A stretch of DNA of 64,000 nucleotides from Xenopus tropicalis (GCF_000004195.4 NC_030678.2:156467547-156531546); one strand, 5' to 3'; positions 1-12,750 are shown, numbered from the stretch's first letter. The notes: generated from the sequence alone by a model not told the origin. Program-made: numbers and translations.

Positions 1-89
1 ATAACCCTTTACAGAGATTATTCATGAACCCTGTGGCTTAAAGAGAAACTAAGGCCTTTTGGGACACTGCACAACTCTTTGCTAGTTAC

Positions 90-3000
90 CTCACAGGTGT
101 CGGGGTGAGGGTCTGTTTCTTCCATCATGTTCTGGTTAAGAGAGAAAATATTATTTTATAAGATCAGCTCAGTTCAGAAGAGAATATGATAAAATACACT
201 TTTTTCATTCATTTGTTATTTTCTGCTTACCTGGAAGTGGCAGGGGCTGGGGTTAGAGCTCTCCTGCCTCATTGGTGGTTGTTCAGCCTGGTTAAGACAG
301 AAAAAAGGTCACAAACTAATACTGTAAAGTTTTCTTTTTATTGTATCGGTTCTGCTCAATAAAAAATATTCTGAAATAAAAATTGTATAGCGACAACTGA
401 GGCACTGTCAATTCAAAGTAGTAATAAATTCATCATTTTAAAGGCAGGGTTTTTTTTCTACAATTCAAGCTCAGTGTCAAAATATTACCAAATTTGTTAG
501 GCACAAGTGCACTGCATGTATTCGGGGGGGTCACTGGGGAAACCTTGGCGCTACCACCAGCTTGAGGATGGAGGTAACACCAGGGTTCCCCTCAATCAAT
601 ATAAAGGTGATGTTACTTTATGGAATGAAAGGCCTATCATCCAATGTAAGTAATCACTAAAGGTGAGTGTATGTTTAATCTTGAAACAAAATGACTTTCA
701 GAAGATATAATTAAGCACAAACCTCATTATAGGCTGTTGGATCCTCCTCGATGGTGTGAGGATCCTCTTGCTCAGAGAGCTCAGGCAGGCAGGTATTATT
801 GCCGCATTCCTGAGGTCTCTCCTATTTAGCGGGGAAAAAATTGGTTGTTAGATGAACGGAACCAACTAGATTAAAGAAGAACTGCAACACCCATACTCCT
901 ACGTTTCCCCCAAAATGAAAGAAATCAGAGCTACATGGCGGGGTGAATGGTTGTTATGTTTGGTTGTGGCCTTTCTGTTTACACCCTCACAGCTCTGATC
1001 ATTGCACAGATTTAAAACCAACTAGGGCCTTGGGTTTCAGTGGGAATGTTCTAGAAGGGCAATGGGATCTGTGGAGGATCTGAGAGGATGTAACAGAGGT
1101 AAAACATGGTGACCAACCATCCTATTAAGCATTTGTCACTTAGGTGGGGAATGGGGGCTACATGGGAGTTTGGGTGATGTGGTTGGATAGGGGTCCTGTA
1201 CAGGGGCCCAAATAGGTTTAAAACGGTTAATATACAATAATACAATTGATTGCTGGTTACCTCGCAGGTCTCCTGCTGAGGGTCATCACAGACCTCCAAG
1301 GTTTCCTAGTTAATATAGAAAACATAAATTTTAGAAGATCAACTTATTTCAGTAGAGAATGTGATAAAACAAACCTGTTAAATAACTAAAAATAGTTTAC
1401 AGCACAAAACACTGCAAAGTTTGGAAAAGTTTCCCTTTCTGCTTACCTTGGAGCTGCTCTCCTCAGCTTCCTTTTGAAATTCCTGGTTAAAAGACAAGAA
1501 AATACTATTACCTCTAATAAATGGCTTTAATTTGTGCAACAACTGCACCCATTTTTGCTCAGCCCCAAATACAGTTGTAAATGAGCCCTTCTGTCTGCCT
1601 ATTACAAAGTGACACAGTGGTACTAATTTACTTATATATGGACTGAATTGTGTGTTTTAACCATAGCAACACATCATATCTATGTTTTAAACCTCTAACT
1701 TGTACAAGGTAAAAACTGCTAAGAAACAGATGCTGTTTGGTCAGTATGGGCAACTGTATTTGAGCAAGTTAGCACCTATATTGGTAAATAAGCTATACTG
1801 TTGGGTAAATATTATCTTTATCCCTTACAGAAATTATTTATGAACCCTGTCGCTTAAAGAGAAACTAAGCCCTTTTAAATACATTGGAAAACTGCACAAT
1901 TCTTTGCTAGTTACCTCACAGCTCTCGGTGTGAGGGCCAGTACATTCTTCCATGGTGTTCTGGTTAACAGAGAAAAGGTTATGTTGTAAGATCAGCTCAG
2001 TTCAGCAGAGAATATGATAAAATAAACCATTTTTATTCATTTGTTATTTTGTGCTTACCTGGAAGTGGCAGGGGCTGATGTTATTGCTCTCCTGCTGTAC
2101 TGGCTGTTCTTCCTCCTGAAAAATGGTCAAAACCAATACTGTAAGGCTCAGAGTAATACAATGCTTGAAAAAAATAAACAAGTGGGGCAATGTCAGTTAA
2201 ATATTGTAATGAATTTACCATGTTTTCTCCTACAGTTCCAACTCAGAGTTAAAATATTGCATTTACTCAATTTGTTAGGCACAAGTCCACTCTATATATT
2301 CGTGGTGGCCAATAGGGAAACCTCGGCGTTACTATCAGCCTGAGGATGGAGGTAACTCCTGGATTCAGAAAATGAGGTGGGACAGACACACCAGCACCAA
2401 AGTCAGTGGTGCCTAACTAATTGCCCCCCATAATGAATCTGGGTTTTATATTATTTGAAACAATTTTTTTTGTATTGTGAACATATTATTTCTTCTTACC
2501 TGACAGATCTCTGTATCAGGGGTTAGTGGAGTCTCCTGGTTAAGAAAGAAGAAAAAAGATGTTGCACAATGAATGATTTCTGTTGTAAAGAAGCTAAAAC
2601 ACAAACTTGCATGTAATATAGGGTGATTTTTATTTGCCCCTGCTCCCCCTCTCTTGTATTTACCTGGCAGATGTCCGTGCCTGACTCCAAATTCTGCTCT
2701 GGTCGCTCCTCCTAAAAGGGATAAAATAAGTTATCTGATCAACTTCCTATAACCGTGTAGTTCAGTATCTAAATTGCACCTTGTATAAAGCAAAGTCTCT
2801 CAACTTCAGAAAATCAAACCCGGTGTCCTGGCGGCCCAGTCCAACCCTGTAGAAAGGGCTTGGAACTTGGCTATGGGGCCTAAACTGAAGAAATCTAATC
2901 TAATAACCACTGCCTAAGAGAACAGAACTTTGGTAATGATAGTAATAATAGTAAAAAGGCCCGAGAGGCAAAATGTTACTGGGCAATGGGACAGTTAAAG

Positions 3001-5971
3001 GCAATTCAACACTTAAGGAAAGCTAATAATATACGGACTGTATGATACCAACTCCTTTATTACTTACCAGGCAGATGATGTTATTGGGCTCTATAGTGGG
3101 CTCCTCCTGTTTGAGTGATAAAAAGTTGGCATTACTTTATGGAATGAAAGTGTCATGTATAAATAAATGCAGGGTCAGATTTATCGTGATGATAATACAA
3201 AGGCCAAAGGCTATCCCTTTGCCAGGAGAGAGAAAGTAGATTTCATCATCAACAAAGAAAGGGGTTTTAACAATAACAATAATAGATTTCTTATATGGGT
3301 CATCTATGGGGCTGGTAAAGGATGATACTGCAGCTGAACTTAAATATGAAACAGGTTTAAAAGTAGTTTTCAATTATTATTTTTATTCAAAAGAGAAGGG
3401 GTGTGGCCAACTATATATAAATTAGCTTTTATCTAGTTGTTTTCTACTCGACCAGTAAGAACTGTATATATATTGGTGCAGCTTCATCAAGGCTTTTGTG
3501 CATACAAATCTATAGGCAGGGGAATAACATGACTTTGATAACACAAATAGTTAGGAAAATGGTGTTTAGGAAATGATGTTGCACAATTCTTCTCTGCTTA
3601 CCACAACAGATTGGATGGAATGATCTGTTCTTTTCTAATGAAGAAAAAGAAAAAATTCTTATCACAAAAAAATACATGAGCAAATAGAAAAACCATAATT
3701 AAACTGATCTGAAATCTGATTGGCTCCACCCAGTTTTTCTAACATTGGACCACAGTCATATTGTAAAAAGACACCCTGGTTTAATAGTGTCAGAATGGCA
3801 GTAATTTAAATTTCCCAGCTGAAAGTCAATGAGCGACATCTGATTGGCAGTTGGTGACTCCGCCCACTTTTCTAACGTTGGACTGCAGTTACCCAGTGAC
3901 TAACACTAAAAAACTTAGGGACCCTGGCATTAATAATTAAAGAATGGCAGCAGTTCAATTTTAACCTTTAAAGCTGATTTGTGATTGGCGGTTGGTGAGT
4001 GGGCCCACTTTTTCTAACATTCATTAAAAGTCACCCAGTGACAAACTGTGCAAAGTCTTGGCACCCTGGTATAAATAGCGTGAGAATCACAGCATTTTAT
4101 ATTTAAAACAATAAAATTCAATTCTGATTGGCTGTTGGTGGCTCCACCCATTTTTACTAATTTTGAACTGCAGTCTCCCAGTGACTTAAGGTGGCCATAC
4201 ACGAGCAGATCCGCTCGCTTGGCGATGTCGCCAAGCGAGCGGATCTTCACCCGATATCCCCACCTACGGGTGGGCGATATCGGGGAGCATTTAGGGGAAA
4301 AAAAAATAATTCGATCGTTTGGCCCTGGGGCCAAACGATCAGATTATGTGGGCGGCAATGGGGCAGTCGAATCGGTCCAAGGGACCGATATCGGCAGCTA
4401 TAGTCGGCCCGTGTATGGGGACCTTTACTGTGCATAGTGTGGGGACCCTGGCATTAATGCTGCGAGAAAGGCAGCAGCTTAAACATAAACTAATGACATT
4501 TAATGGGTGAAATCTGATTGGATGTTGATGGCTCCACCTACTTTTTCTAACCTTTAACTTTAGTGCCGCAGCACCAGCTGTGATAAGTTTGGGAACACTG
4601 GTGTTAAATGTGTGAGAATGGAAGCAGGTTAAATTCTCCCATTGAAAGTTCATGGGTGAAATCTGATTGGCTGTATGTAGCCCCACCCACTTTCGGGCAC
4701 TTGGTCTTCATTTTTTATTATTTGTAGTTATTTGATTATGTAAATTTTTGTTCAGAATCTCTCCAGCTTGCAGTTTTGCCAGTTATCTGGTTGCTAGGGT
4801 CCACATTACCTTGGCAACCAGGGAGTGGTTTGAATGTGAAACTGGTACATGAATAGGAGAGGAACTGAATACAAAATGTAGCAATAACAGTAAAAGTGTA
4901 GCCTCACAGAGCAATCATTTCAAGGCTGCCGGGGTCAGTGACCCCCATTTGAAAGCTGCAAAGCGTTAGAATAAGAAGAGGGCAAACAAACAACGAAGAC
5001 CAATTGAAAAGTTGCTGAGAATTAGCCATTCTATAACATACTAAAGTTAATGTCAAGATGAACCTCCCCACTTTGAGGGTTTGGTGCAAAAACCAATGTA
5101 ACCCAGTGTATCCCCTGTACTGACTCATATAACAGATAGGGCTCATTCTGATTGCTGGCAGCACAATACACACATATAATCCGGCGCAGTCAGGGGCTTA
5201 TTATCAGCGTTCCTATTTTTCCCCCAGATTCAAGTTTATTTGAACCAAAAACTACAAATTTAAATATTGTTTATAAAAATTCACATTTAAAAATCCCCCC
5301 CACAAAAAACTCGGTTGTAAAAAGGCTGGCATGTAATAGCCTGCAAGGGCATGCAGGAGTTAATGGCGGCTGTCCTAGTCAAGATTTTAACTGTTTACTG
5401 AATTTGAGTTTTTGCTACACATTAAAAATGACGCTAAAATGACAAATTGGAGGTATTTGGTATCTGTTCAGTATCAGGAACTCAGGTTCCATTTCCATTG
5501 GTCACAAACAGAACAATCTTTAGAGATCATCACTAGTTATGAGCGAATCTGCCCCATTTTGCTTTGGCGAAAAATTAGCGAAACTATGGAAAAATTTGTG
5601 AAAAAGGAGTGCCATGAATCTATTTTTCACGTGATCGATTTTTATGTGACCGTGCATATACTGACATGACTACGCAATTTTTTGGCGCGACCGCTACTTT
5701 TTGCAGTGAAATTTCACTGGCGTCTCGCTAAACAATTCACCAATGGCGAAATGCAGAGATTCGCTGTGGATCCGTGCCTGGTGAAAAAATGTGCTCATCA
5801 CTGAATTTAAGGACAAGTTTGTCCCTCGGTGACGTTACCCACAGAATGAAATTTATCATGTTACAGTAGAGAAAATGAAGTCCTTACCTTGCGAAAGCAA
5901 GAAAACAATTTGCAATTGCGGAAAGGATTCCGCAATCGGCTTCGAATCGCTTTCAACATTCGCGAACTCAT
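90..5971 (-). CDS. Gene A: tandem paralogue of gene B, N-terminal 12 coding exons (3' part beyond window)
   Basis: The same exon series as gene B with intact splice sites. Exons: 5888-5971 (start codon), 3602-3634, 3068-3106, 2664-2711, 2500-2535, 2059-2115, 1915-1959, 1447-1482, 1261-1305, 723-821, 231-287 and 90-131. All are multiples of three and phase 0. Protein differences from gene B are few: EFQKEAEESSSK for EFQMEAEESSSK, and ETLEVCDDPQQETCE for ETLEICDDPQQETCQ. One silent Arg codon change lies in 2664-2711. No stop or splice loss is visible, so this copy looks able to be expressed. Whether a kinase fold follows cannot be seen, because it would lie left of base 1. Confidence 0.75.
3708..4720. 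repeat. Degenerate tandem repeat, unit about 130-140 bp, with a MITE inside
   Basis: The phrases 'ctgattggctccacccacttttctaac', 'cccagtgac' and 'ccctggcattaat' recur about five times with substitutions. It lies in the intron between coding exons 1 and 2 of gene A; the copy in gene B is at about 54.89-55.9 kb. Confidence 0.7.
4189..4424. mobile_element. PIF/Harbinger-like MITE with 3-bp TTA target duplication
   Basis: Ends AGGTGGCCATACACG and (inverted) AGGTCCCCATACACG are flanked by TTA on both sides. The surrounding tandem repeat shows the empty site, so the TSD is secure. The interior is palindromic (gatccgctcgcttggcgat). The duplicate is at about 55368-55603. Confidence 0.75.
5531..5803. 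mobile_element. Foldback element with 'tgagcgaatctgcccc' end
   Basis: The ends read tagttatgagcgaat and gtgctcatcact, a frog MITE style with an interior full of gcgaaa/tttcgc words. In the right copy (56710-56961) the right terminus is deleted. Confidence 0.5.
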
Positions 5972-6051
5972 GTTGATCGCACAAATGTCTTTCTATGGAC
6001 ACAAAAAGAAACATCATTTTAGTAATCCCAATACTGTCTTATATGTACACT

Positions 6052-6054
<3 letters not shown>

Positions 6055-6101
<47 letters not shown>

Positions 6102-6112
6102 GCATACACACA
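6055..6112. repeat. (TA)n(CA)n microsatellite
   Basis: An alternating TA run is followed by CA repeats. It is slightly shorter in the right copy (57213-57262). Confidence 0.9.
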
Positions 6113-6140
6113 CATACAAGTACAAGTATATATATAATGT

Positions 6141-8250
6141 ACAGGTATAGGAACCATTATCCGGAAACCCATTCCAGAAAGTTCATAATTACACGAAGGC
6201 ATCTCCCATAGACTCCATGTTAATCAAATATTTCTAATTTTTAAAAATAATTTATTTTCTCTGTAATAATAAAACAGCACCTGTACTTGATCCCAACTAA
6301 GATATAATTACCCCTTATTGGGGGCAGAACAATCCTATTGGGTTTATTTCATGGTTAGATGATTCCCTTTTCTCTGTAATAATAAAACAGTACCTGTATT
6401 TCATCCCAACTAAGATATAATTAACCCGTTATTGGGGCAGAACAATCCTATTGGGTTTATTTAATGGTTAAATTATTCCCTTTTCTCTGTAATAATAAAA
6501 CAGTACCTGTATTTCATCCCAACTAAGATATAATTACCCCCTATTGGAGGCAGAACAGCCCTATTGGGTTTATTTAATGTTTAAATGATTCCCTTTTCTC
6601 TGTAATAATAAAACAGTACCTGTATTTCATCCCAACTAAGATATAATTACCCCTTATTGGGGGCAGAACAATCCTATTGGATTTATTTAATGGTTAAATG
6701 ATTCCCTTTTCTCTGTAATAATAAAACAGCACCTGTACTTGATCCCAACTAAGATATAATTACCCCTTATTGGGGGCAGAACAATCCTATTGGGTTTATT
6801 TCATGGTTAAATGATTCCCTTTTCTCTGTAATAATAAAACAGTACCTGTATTTCATCCCAACTAAGATATAATTAACCCGTTATTGGGGCAGAACAATCC
6901 TATTGGGTTTATTTAATGGTTAAATGATTCCCTTTTCTCTGTAATAATAAAACAGTACCTGTATTTCATCCCAACTAAGATATAATTACCCCCTATTGGA
7001 GGCAGAACAGCCCTATTGGGTTTATTTAATGTTTAAATTATTCCCTTTTCTCTGTAATAATAAAACAGTACCTGTACTTGATCCCAACTAAGATATAATT
7101 ACCCCTTATTGGGGGCAGAACAATCCTATTGGATTTATTTAATGGTTAAATGATTCCCTTTTCTCTGTATTAATAAAACAGTACCTGTACTTGATCCCAA
7201 TTAAGATATAATTACCCCTTATTGGGGGCAGAACAATCCTATTGGATTTATTTAATGGTTAAATGATTCCCTTTTCTCTGTAATAATAAAACAGTACCTG
7301 TACTTGATCCCAATTAAGATATAATTACCCCTTATTGGGGGCAGAACAATCCTATTGGGTTTATTTCATGGTTAAATTATTCCCTTTTCTCTGTAATAAT
7401 AAAACAGTACCTGTACTTGATCCCAACTAAGATATAATTACCCCTTATTGGGGGCAGAACAATCCTATTGGGTTTATTTCATGTTGAAATGATTCCCTTT
7501 TCTCTGTAATAATAAAACAGTACCTGTACTTGATCCTAACTAAGATATAATTACCCCTTATTGGGGGCAGAACAATCCTATTGGGTTTATTTCATGTTGA
7601 AATGATTCCCTTTTCTCTGTAATAATAAAACAGTACCTGTACTTGATCCTAACTAAGATATAATTACCCCTTATTGGAGGCAGAACAGCCGTATTGGGTT
7701 TATTTAATGTTGAAAGTATTCCCTTTTCTCTGTAATAATAAAACAGTACCTGTACTTGATCCCAACTAAGATATAATTATCCCTTATTTGGGAAAGAACA
7801 ATCCTATTGGGTTTATTTTATGGTTAAATGATTCCCTTTTCTCTGTAATAATAAAACAGTACCTATATTTCATCCCAACTAAGATATAATTACCCCTTAT
7901 TGGGGGCAGAACAGTCCTATTGGGTTTATTTCATGGTTAAATGATTCCCTTTTCTCTGTAATAATAAAACAGCACCTGTACTTGATCCCAACTAAGATAT
8001 AATTACCCCTTATTGGGGGCAGAACAATCCTATTGGGTTTATTTCATGGTTAAATGATTCCCTTTTCTCTCTAATAATAAAACAGTACCTGTATTTCATC
8101 CCAACTAACATATAATTACCCCTTATAGAAGGCAAAGCAATCCTATTGTTTATTTAATGTTTAAATAATGGTTAAGTAGACTGTTGAGATTCAAATTATG
8201 GAAAGATCTGGAAAACCCCAGGTCCCAAGCTTTCTGGATAACAGGCCCCA
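6141..8250. mobile_element. MITE with an internally expanded 113-bp minisatellite
   Basis: Left end acaggtataggaaccattatccgg; right end ttctggataacaggcccc. The interior (about 6253-8150) holds about 17 copies of a 113-bp unit (ctctgtaataataaaacag ... cctattgggtttattt). An unexpanded copy at 10703-11014 has the same unit once, so the array grew inside the transposon. Confidence 0.85.
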
Positions 8251-8411
8251 AAGGGAAATAATGGCATGTAGGAGCAAAATCAATTTCCCTGTATTTTCAC
8301 ACATTCTCACATAATTACAACATCATTACTGTCGCTAAGGCCGCAACAAACCAGTATTAAATTGATTATATTTATCCATGTTTTCCCCTGAACCAAAAGA
8401 GCTCTACTCAC

Positions 8412-8500
8412 CTCAGTTGCCTGACAAAGACTGAGCCAGTCTGAGCTGCTGCCCAACACTCTGGCATTGTGACATCACAGTTTAACTGCCACTGAGAGAT
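8412..8500 (-). other. Gene A untranslated first exon (right end approximate)
   Basis: Donor CTGAG|gtgagt on the minus strand ends the exon at 8412, as at 59908 in gene B. The upstream boundary is not determinable from sequence alone. Confidence 0.5.
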
Positions 8501-8522
8501 TCATTCCATTGTGACATCACAG
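8465..8522 (-). promoter_or_regulatory. Paired CRE/ATF-like sites near gene A first exon
   Basis: Two copies of cattgtgacatcacag at 8465-8480 and 8507-8522, identical to the pair in the right copy. The TGACATCA core suggests ATF/CREB binding. Function is inferred. Confidence 0.4.
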
Positions 8523-9114
8523 GTGCAGCCAGAGGAGAGAAATCTGTATCAGCAGCTCAGATAATGACTGTTGGCTTCAGTTAATTTCCAATAAGCTGCA
8601 GTATAAAATGCTTTGTTTTGTTGCTGTGATGAGCGCATGTTTATTGTGTAGCCATTCTCAGTATAGGGAATGGGGCCATTACAACATGTATAATATATTT
8701 CTATAAGGAATGGTACAGAGACTCGCCCATTATTGTATGTAATGTATATATGTATAGGGAATGCAGAGTTGCCCTGTACCTGATATTCACTGAGTTAGTA
8801 GGAATCTCTGCTAATTACACAACAATCCTATAGTTTCAATATTTAAATGTATTTTAGTGCACAAGTATCCATAGAGAACGTGCTGTTATTCTATGTGCAT
8901 ATTATGTGCTGTTATTCTATGTGAGTATAGGAATTGCTGCCATTATAGGATGCAGATTAAATCAGCATAGGGAATGCCCCACTATTAAATATATAAAATA
9001 TCAGCATAGGGAATGGCACAGTTATTGTATGTAGGGACAGTACAACATCCCCCTTCAAAATAAAAATCTCTGTAATTATTATTATTATAATCATTCCAAC
9101 ATATTCACATCATT

Positions 9115-9260
9115 AGCGTCATTAAAGTCACACCGTACCAATATTAAAATGATTATTTTTATCCGTGTTTTTATCTGAACAAAAAGAGCTCTACTCAACT
9201 TAGTCGCCTGACAAAGACTGAGCCAATCGGGGCTGCTGCCCAACACCCTGGGACTACCAA
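9115..9260. pseudogene. Diverged second copy of the first-exon region, donor lost
   Basis: This stretch (agagctctactcaacttag, then cctgacaaagactgagcc) repeats 8335-8460. At the place of the gtgagt donor the minus strand reads ttgagt, so the equivalent splice site is dead. The same duplicate exists near 60.6-60.75 kb. Confidence 0.55.
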
Positions 9261-9679
9261 TGAAACATTTTCCCTTAATTTCAAGCTTTGCTGAAAGTGT
9301 TAAGTTAATCTGCCATGTTTTGCTTTGTGTCAAAATTTGCAATTTGCTGAATTGCATTGGAGTCAATGGGAAGCCCAATTCACATACGTTTCGCTTAGTA
9401 TACTCTCTGCTACACACATGCCCTACAGTGCCCTACTCCTCCTACAGTTTTAGACTCTCCACACTTCTTTGCCCTATAGCGGAGCAGTTTGCTTGTGCTT
9501 TTCTAAGCTTTTCTGGGGATTTTTGTAGTTAACAAGTTGTCTAATTCCAATATGATTCTGTGGCTACTAAAGCAAATAAAGTGCTGTCTTGTATAAAAAG
9601 GGCATTGACGCAAGGGATGAGAACATAATTTTGCCTCTTTATATGAGTATGTGAGTGAAGTTTTGGGCTCCAGTCCATA

Positions 9680-9949
9680 AGGCTAATGCCACACGAGGCG
9701 TAGGGCTGATATTTTCGGCAAGTGCAAAAGCACTTGCTGAAAATTCTGCCCTATGCCTCCTACATGTGCCTGCACCCGAATGAATGAGATACGCTCAGAT
9801 GCAGGCAAATGTAGCCGAAATACGCATTAAAACGCGAGACTTTGCATTATCGCGTGTTTTCATGCATATATCGGCAACATGTGCCTGCACCCGAGCGTAT
9901 CTCATTCATCCGAAAATATCCGCCCTACGCCTCGTGTGGCATTAGCCTA
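9680..9949. mobile_element. Foldback MITE, about 27-bp near-perfect terminal inverted repeats
   Basis: Starts aaggctaatgccacacgagg and ends with its reverse complement; the inner arms (ctgcacccgaatgaatgaga / gagcgtatctcattc) also pair. The duplicate is at 61175-61445. The family was not recognised. Confidence 0.75.
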
Positions 9950-10180
9950 AGAAGGATATTAATGAGCTGGAAAGAGTGCAGAGACTGCAACTAAACTGGT
10001 AAAGGGATGGAAGGGTTAAACTATGAGGTTAGACTGTCAGGGTTGTGGTTGTTTCCCCTGGGAAAAATGTACTTGCGAGGGGACATGATAGGGGGTGTTC
10101 TTTTTACCCATATAACAATCAGCGCACCAGAGGCCCCCGTATAGATAAGGGGAACAGTTCTTCCATTTGAAGCAGCACAG

Positions 10181-10630
10181 GTGAGTGTATAGATAGGTCA
10201 GTGTGGGTCTGTATGTGAGTGTATAGATAGGTCAGTGTGGGTCTGTATGTGAGTGGATAGATAGGTCAGTGTGGGTCTGTATGTGAGTGGATAGATAGGT
10301 CAGTGTGGGTCTGTATGTGAGTGTATAGATAGGTCAGTATGGGTCTGTATGTGAGTGGATAGATAGGTCAGCATGGGTCTGTATGTGAGTGGATAGATAG
10401 GTCAGTGTGGGTCTGTATGTGAGTGTATAGATAGGTCAGTATGGGTCTGTATGTGAGTGTATAGATAGGTCAGTATGGGTCTTTATGTGAGTGGATAGAT
10501 AGGTCAGTGTGGGTCTGTATGTGAGTGGATAGATAGGTCAGTGTGGGTCTGTATGTGAGTGGATAGATAGGTCAGTGTGGGTCTGTATGTGAGTGGATAG
10601 ATAGGTCAGTATGGGTCTGTATGTTAGTAT
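10181..10630. repeat. 34-bp minisatellite, left copy (about 13 units)
   Basis: The unit gtgagtggatagataggtca + gtgtgggtctgtat is repeated with T/G and A/G variants. The flanking DNA is a dispersed frog repeat that is complete only in the right copy. Confidence 0.9.
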
Positions 10631-10702
10631 TTCCAAGATGGGGAGCTCTTTAATCATTACTGCTATTGAGATGCTGAGCCTTTATGCTGGTGCAGTAAGT
10701 AA

Positions 10703-11014
10703 AGGTATGGGATACCTTATCCGGAAACCAGTTATCCAGAAAAATTCCAAATTACGGAAAGGCCATCTCCCATAGACACCATTATAAGCAAATAATTTTA
10801 ATTTTATAAAATGATTTACCTTTTCTCTGTAATAATAAAACAGTACCTTGTACTTGCTCATTAATCCTTATTGGGGGCAAACCAAGCCTATTGGGTTTAT
10901 TCAATATTTAAATTATTTTTAGCAGACTTAAGTTATGGAGATCCAAATTACAGAAAGATCTCTTATCTGGAAACCCCCAGGTCCCAAGCATTCTGGATAA
11001 CAGGTCCCATACCT
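10703..11014. mobile_element. Full-length frog MITE (aggtatggga...tcccatacct)
   Basis: Terminal inverted repeats aggtatggga/tcccatacct with the internal ttatccggaaacc / ggataacagg motifs. The open frame crossing it is incidental. The duplicate is at 62819-63130. Related fragments are at 17337-17400 and 51004-51095. Confidence 0.8.
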
Positions 11015-11460
11015 GTATATACAATATGGCATTTTAAGCCATTTTTAGTTTTAGGGTTTAGTTCTCCTTTAACATGCTACCTACTGTGGGGAAAAGCCCG
11101 AGAGCGGAACTGCACAAGCAGATATAAATTAGCCCTGGAGCCTGCCCTAGCTGGGGATTTACTGACTAGGCCGGATAAATACCAATCACCATTTAAAATA
11201 ACACTAGCACTGTTCACTGGGTTATTAGATTGGCTTGGGTCCCATACATGTAAATATAGTTTAATCAGCAGCTTAATTAGGCAACAAAATGGAACCCACC
11301 TCTCTCAGTTGGTGGTCCTGGTGCCCCGAACCTGTAGCCCAAGGGGAAATCCATAATCAAATAAGGTCACACACACCAAAGCTCTCTCCTGAGGTGGAGC
11401 AATCTGAAAACATAGAATGAAAGTTGAGTTTACAGGTCAATAAGCTATAAAATTGCTTTA

Positions 11461-11921
11461 TATTTCATATCTCTATGATGTCTGTTTCCATCCAGTAGGC
11501 TTGGGTGCTTTAACGCCACACTGGATCCAAAGAGAGTATGTTTTGGTAAAATTGGGGCTCTAAATTGCATTTGCTGTGGGGCCCAGTAATTACTGTAGAA
11601 GGCCAAAGGCTGAGTGCTTTTATAACTTTTATATATAAGTTAAATCACCAACTTAAATCCCCTCTTTCCCCCTATTGTGGTGAGATGAACTTGCAGATCA
11701 TATACCTGTTCCGCAGGATCTGTGGATAAATCTTATGCAGGGACACATTAGCGCACTACCGCCGGGGGTTCCAATCCGCTGGAAGCAACGTTTGTATACG
11801 CTGACGCTGGAGAGAAGTATTAGGTATATAAGTAAATAAGGAATAGTCTCTTTGGATCCAGTGTGGCGTTAAAGCACCCAAGCCTACTGGATGGAAACAG
11901 ACATCATAGAGATATGAAATA
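11461..11921. repeat. Inverted repeat with 75-bp arms
   Basis: Arms 11461-11535 and 11847-11921 are near-perfect reverse complements (tatttcatatctctatgatg ... ). The loop contains 'tgctgtggggcccagtaatt', which recurs at 12630-12660. In the right copy the window ends inside the second arm. Confidence 0.8.
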
Positions 11922-12359
11922 CCCATTTTATATGGTGCAGCTGTGCCAGAACCTTGTCATGGCAAACGATACAGGGCTTGCCCATGGGCACAACACTGCC
12001 ACTAAGGAATATGACACCGTTCTTAGTCTCTTTGCAAAAATTGAGTATATTTATGTATAGTTTTGCCTACGATCAAGGGAATGAATTAGAATGTATTGCT
12101 GGGGAGCAATATGTATCAAGCAGGGGAGCCTTGGTAAATAAAGGACTGTTACTACTCAGGGGGGCTGGATTATATTCCAATGACTAAAATACACTATGAG
12201 AACCAAGTATCTTGTCGGACAATGAAGGTCACTAAGTTTTCCCATGAATCCTTACGTGTTTGTAATAGAAAGAACACTCTGATCTTGGCACGGGCCCTGT
12301 CTCTTCAGTTATTCGGGGCTGTTTCGTTTTCTGTGGAATGAAGAAGAGACATATGGCTA

Positions 12360-12511
12360 TTAAGCTGGCCATACACGGGCAGATCCGCTCGCTTGGCGAT
12401 GTTGCCAAGCTAGCGGATCTTCACCCGATATCCCCACCTATGGGTGGCGATATCGGGGAGGCATGCGGCAATGGGGCAGTCGGTTCGGGGACCGCATCAA
12501 CGAGCCGATGC
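12360..12511. mobile_element. Truncated Harbinger-like MITE
   Basis: ggccatacacgggcagatcc and the gatccgctcgcttggcgat palindrome match the 4189-4424 family. The right terminus is missing. Confidence 0.6.
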
Positions 12512-12750
12512 TGGAAACCCTAGGCCCAGAGGCTTAACTACAGAGGCAGCAGGCCCTGTGGTTGCAAGGGGGGCAGTAAGGCCCCAAATTAATAAACATT
12601 TCAATATGTTTTGGCAAAACTGGGGCTCTAAATTGCATTTGCTGTGGGGCCCAGTAATTACTGTAGAAGGCCAAAGGCTGAGTGCTTTTAGGTCATGTGA
12701 CAAGTGCCATTGTTAAGGATATAAATAACAGAATGTTCATGCCTTATGCA

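Larger units (their letters stand above)
1..11884. repeat. Left copy of >11.8 kb direct duplication (partner 51187-64000)
   Basis: Base 1 aligns with 51187 and base 11884 with 64000, in the same orientation. Near-identity runs through exons, introns and transposons. Length differences come mainly from two minisatellites and several indels. The duplication may extend past both window edges. Confidence 0.95.

Noticed and set aside
10181..10630. CRISPR-like array
   Set aside because: Units are contiguous 34-bp tandem repeats without unique spacers, in a eukaryotic context.
10871..11356. 161-codon open frame, duplicated at 62987-63472
   Set aside because: It begins inside the MITE and is conserved only because the whole region is duplicated; no coding signature.
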